A model generated the notes under the pieces. That model saw only the letters and a program-made list of their open reading frames with translations, made no database searches and had not been told where the DNA came from. The position numbers were made by a program, and so were the translations under genes. This document shows, in pieces, positions 5,094 through 6,115 of a stretch of 6,115 bases of DNA (within the stretch, counting starts at the first letter, position 1; each line of letters begins with the position of its first letter). Location: assembly GCA_947623705.1 (NCBI GenBank), contig CANQHT010000070.1, positions 1-6,115 on the forward strand, written 5' to 3'. The stretch comes from an uncultured Bacilli bacterium. Its GTDB lineage: Bacteria; Bacillota_I; Bacilli_A; RF39; UBA660.

Positions 5094-6115
5094 TTATTTT
5101 AATACATATGGTGAACTTTGCGTTCCTTCACCTTCCGTTATTCTTACCTCGGATGTCAGATAGAAGACGGGCCGGGCACCATGGGCGGCATACGGGATGC
5201 TGTTGGAGTTCAAGCTGCCGTAATCATTTATAGTCCGCGAGCTCGTACCCGCGTCATTCGGGCTATTGATACCCCAGCGAGTGCTTAACCATTCGTAATC
5301 AAAATTTGAAAATTTATTATATCCATCTTTTCTAAAATGAATCCAGCTATTTGCTACATTTGTATAATTATTTGGATTCCCTCCCGGATAAGCATAGTCC
5401 ATATCGTGTATATACATTAAACTTATTTTTGCTGTTACATAGTCTTCTTCTTTATTCCATGTTGTTGGTTGTGATGATACTGTTCCATCTTCTCCTTTTT
5501 CATAATGGTATGTTGGTGCATTTCCTGTTTCTATTGCATACATTGTGTCTCCATTATATAGTTTACTACTACGTGTTTCTATTGTATCTCCATAATACCA
5601 GTCGTGATTATCTATTAAGTTATACCATTCACTGGCTGCTTCTTCTCCATTTTTTTCTGCTGTTCCTCCTCCATTTACTGTATCTCCTGATTTTAGATAA
5701 TCATAATATGTACTATCGACGAAGATATCTGTATCTGCTTCGCCAGAACTTCCACCGGTCCCAGCACTTGTTCCGTTTGATTTACCATTTATTCTTTTAA
5801 ACAAGAGTGCTTCATTCCATTCTGGACATATTCCATCTGGACATACATATCCAGCATTACCACTTATTAAATAGTCGTGATTCCAAGCAAATCCTGTTAC
5901 TGAACCTTCTTTTAAGAATGTTTCTTTTAATAAGTATAATTGATTACCTTGGGTTATTCCTATGATTCTATACATATATTTATCATATTCATTTTTACAT
6001 TGATTTTGATCTTTTGTTCCAAAGCATATCCAGTTTGCTACATTATCTGTTCCTTGATATCTATACATTCCTCCAACTGGGTCTGTTGTTAATCCTTCTT
6101 TTCCTTCTAATTGAG
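5094..6115 (-). CDS. C-terminal part of a large, probable surface protein with DUF6273-like end (5' truncated)
   Basis: The frame stays open to the window edge, so the true start lies beyond 6115; the first Met at 6068 is internal, and 15 more residues precede it. The visible 339 residues are (counting that Met as 1) rich in Tyr, Asn, Gly, Ser and Trp, typical of extracellular bacterial proteins. A module starts with MYRYQG...WICFG and MYRIIGI. Two close cysteine pairs (Cys15/Cys24 and Cys76/Cys81) may form disulfides. Residues ~97-118 are a Gly/Ser/Thr-rich linker. The ending WLS...GSLNSN...GARPVFYL...GEGTQSSPYVL matches the DUF6273-type pattern as I remember it. There is no LPXTG motif or C-terminal membrane helix, so any anchor must be N-terminal. 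Residues ~262-307 are encoded by a sharply GC-rich segment. Adhesion or display is inference. The nearby genes give no functional clue. Confidence 0.85.
   Translation of the reverse strand, partial: QLEGKEGLTTDPVGGMYRYQGTDNVANWICFGTKDQNQCKNEYDKYMYRIIGITQGNQLYLLKETFLKEGSVTGFAWNHDYLISGNAGYVCPDGICPEWNEALLFKRINGKSNGTSAGTGGSSGEADTDIFVDSTYYDYLKSGDTVNGGGTAEKNGEEAASEWYNLIDNHDWYYGDTIETRSSKLYNGDTMYAIETGNAPTYHYEKGEDGTVSSQPTTWNKEEDYVTAKISLMYIHDMDYAYPGGNPNNYTNVANSWIHFRKDGYNKFSNFDYEWLSTRWGINSPNDAGTSSRTINDYGSLNSNSIPYAAHGARPVFYLTSEVRITEGEGTQSSPYVLK
5148..5285 (-). other. GC-rich compositional island within the DUF6273-like C-terminus
   Basis: By hand count, 5161-5280 contains about 69 G/C in 120 bases (58%). 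The flanking 5281-5340 has about 14 in 60 (23%) and 5401-5460 about 15 in 60 (25%). The reading frame is intact throughout. Within the island, codons ending in C or G dominate (AGC, AAC, GGC, GCC, ATC, CCG, CGG), while the rest of the gene prefers A/T endings. It covers residues ~262-307, the part of this domain that contains the conserved GARPVFYL and the loops before it. Possible causes are recombination with a GC-richer donor allele, or a template-copied variable region; no reverse transcriptase or template repeat is in the window. Confidence 0.7.

Noticed and set aside
5351..5800. Plus-strand open frame of 149 codons rich in Leu, Tyr and His
   Set aside because: It is antisense to the surface-protein gene. 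The skewed Leu/His/Tyr content is the expected shadow of Asn/Lys/Glu/Gly-rich coding on the other strand, and there is no start signal.
1..6115. CRISPR array, tRNA or rRNA genes, insertion sequence
   Set aside because: No regularly spaced repeats, no tRNA-like or rRNA-like segments and no transposase-like protein were seen on either strand.

Overview
The window is strongly AT-rich DNA from a walled, low-GC Gram-positive bacterium. Every complete gene ends in TAA, Trp is encoded by TGG, and Shine-Dalgarno sites are clear (GGAGG and GGTGG types). A complete class B penicillin-binding protein means the organism makes peptidoglycan, so it is not a wall-less Mollicute. Gene content and order (PBP2 next to rpmG; nfo next to a DUF2624/YqfT-like gene) point to the Bacilli. 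The C-terminal surface-protein module at the right edge is of a kind I associate with uncultured gut Bacillota. The taxonomic placement is inference.

Layout, right to left, because almost everything is on the minus strand. At 5094-6115 lies the C-terminal 339 residues of a large, probably extracellular protein with a DUF6273-like end; its N-terminus is off the window. It ends at a hairpin terminator (5051-5073), and that hairpin also contains the -35 box of a candidate promoter for nfo. nfo (4117-5019) encodes deoxyribonuclease (endonuclease) IV with all nine metal ligands. A small plus-strand gene (3866-4126) runs tail-to-tail into nfo with a 10-base overlap and resembles DUF2624/YqfT. An 83-bp divergent control region separates it from the PBP2-type transpeptidase gene (1845-3782). 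A strong promoter overlapping the 3' end of that gene drives rpmG (1636-1800) and efp (1051-1611), which end at an intrinsic terminator overlapping the efp stop codon. Next comes an unrecognised 245-residue soluble protein (267-1004).

The left 266 bases hold no gene but are structured. A good minus-strand promoter (181-210) sits directly in front of a long nested hairpin ending in a U-tract (101-171). This predicts a transcript of about 73 nt that is almost entirely one hairpin: either a small RNA or an attenuator for a gene beyond position 1. Short direct repeats follow at 14-65.

Functionally this is mostly housekeeping: wall elongation (PBP2), translation (L33, EF-P) and base-excision repair (Nfo). 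The two non-routine places are the left-edge hairpin unit and the right-edge surface gene. The last ~45 codons of the conserved C-terminal module of that gene lie in an abrupt GC-rich island (about 58% GC against about 25% next to it).
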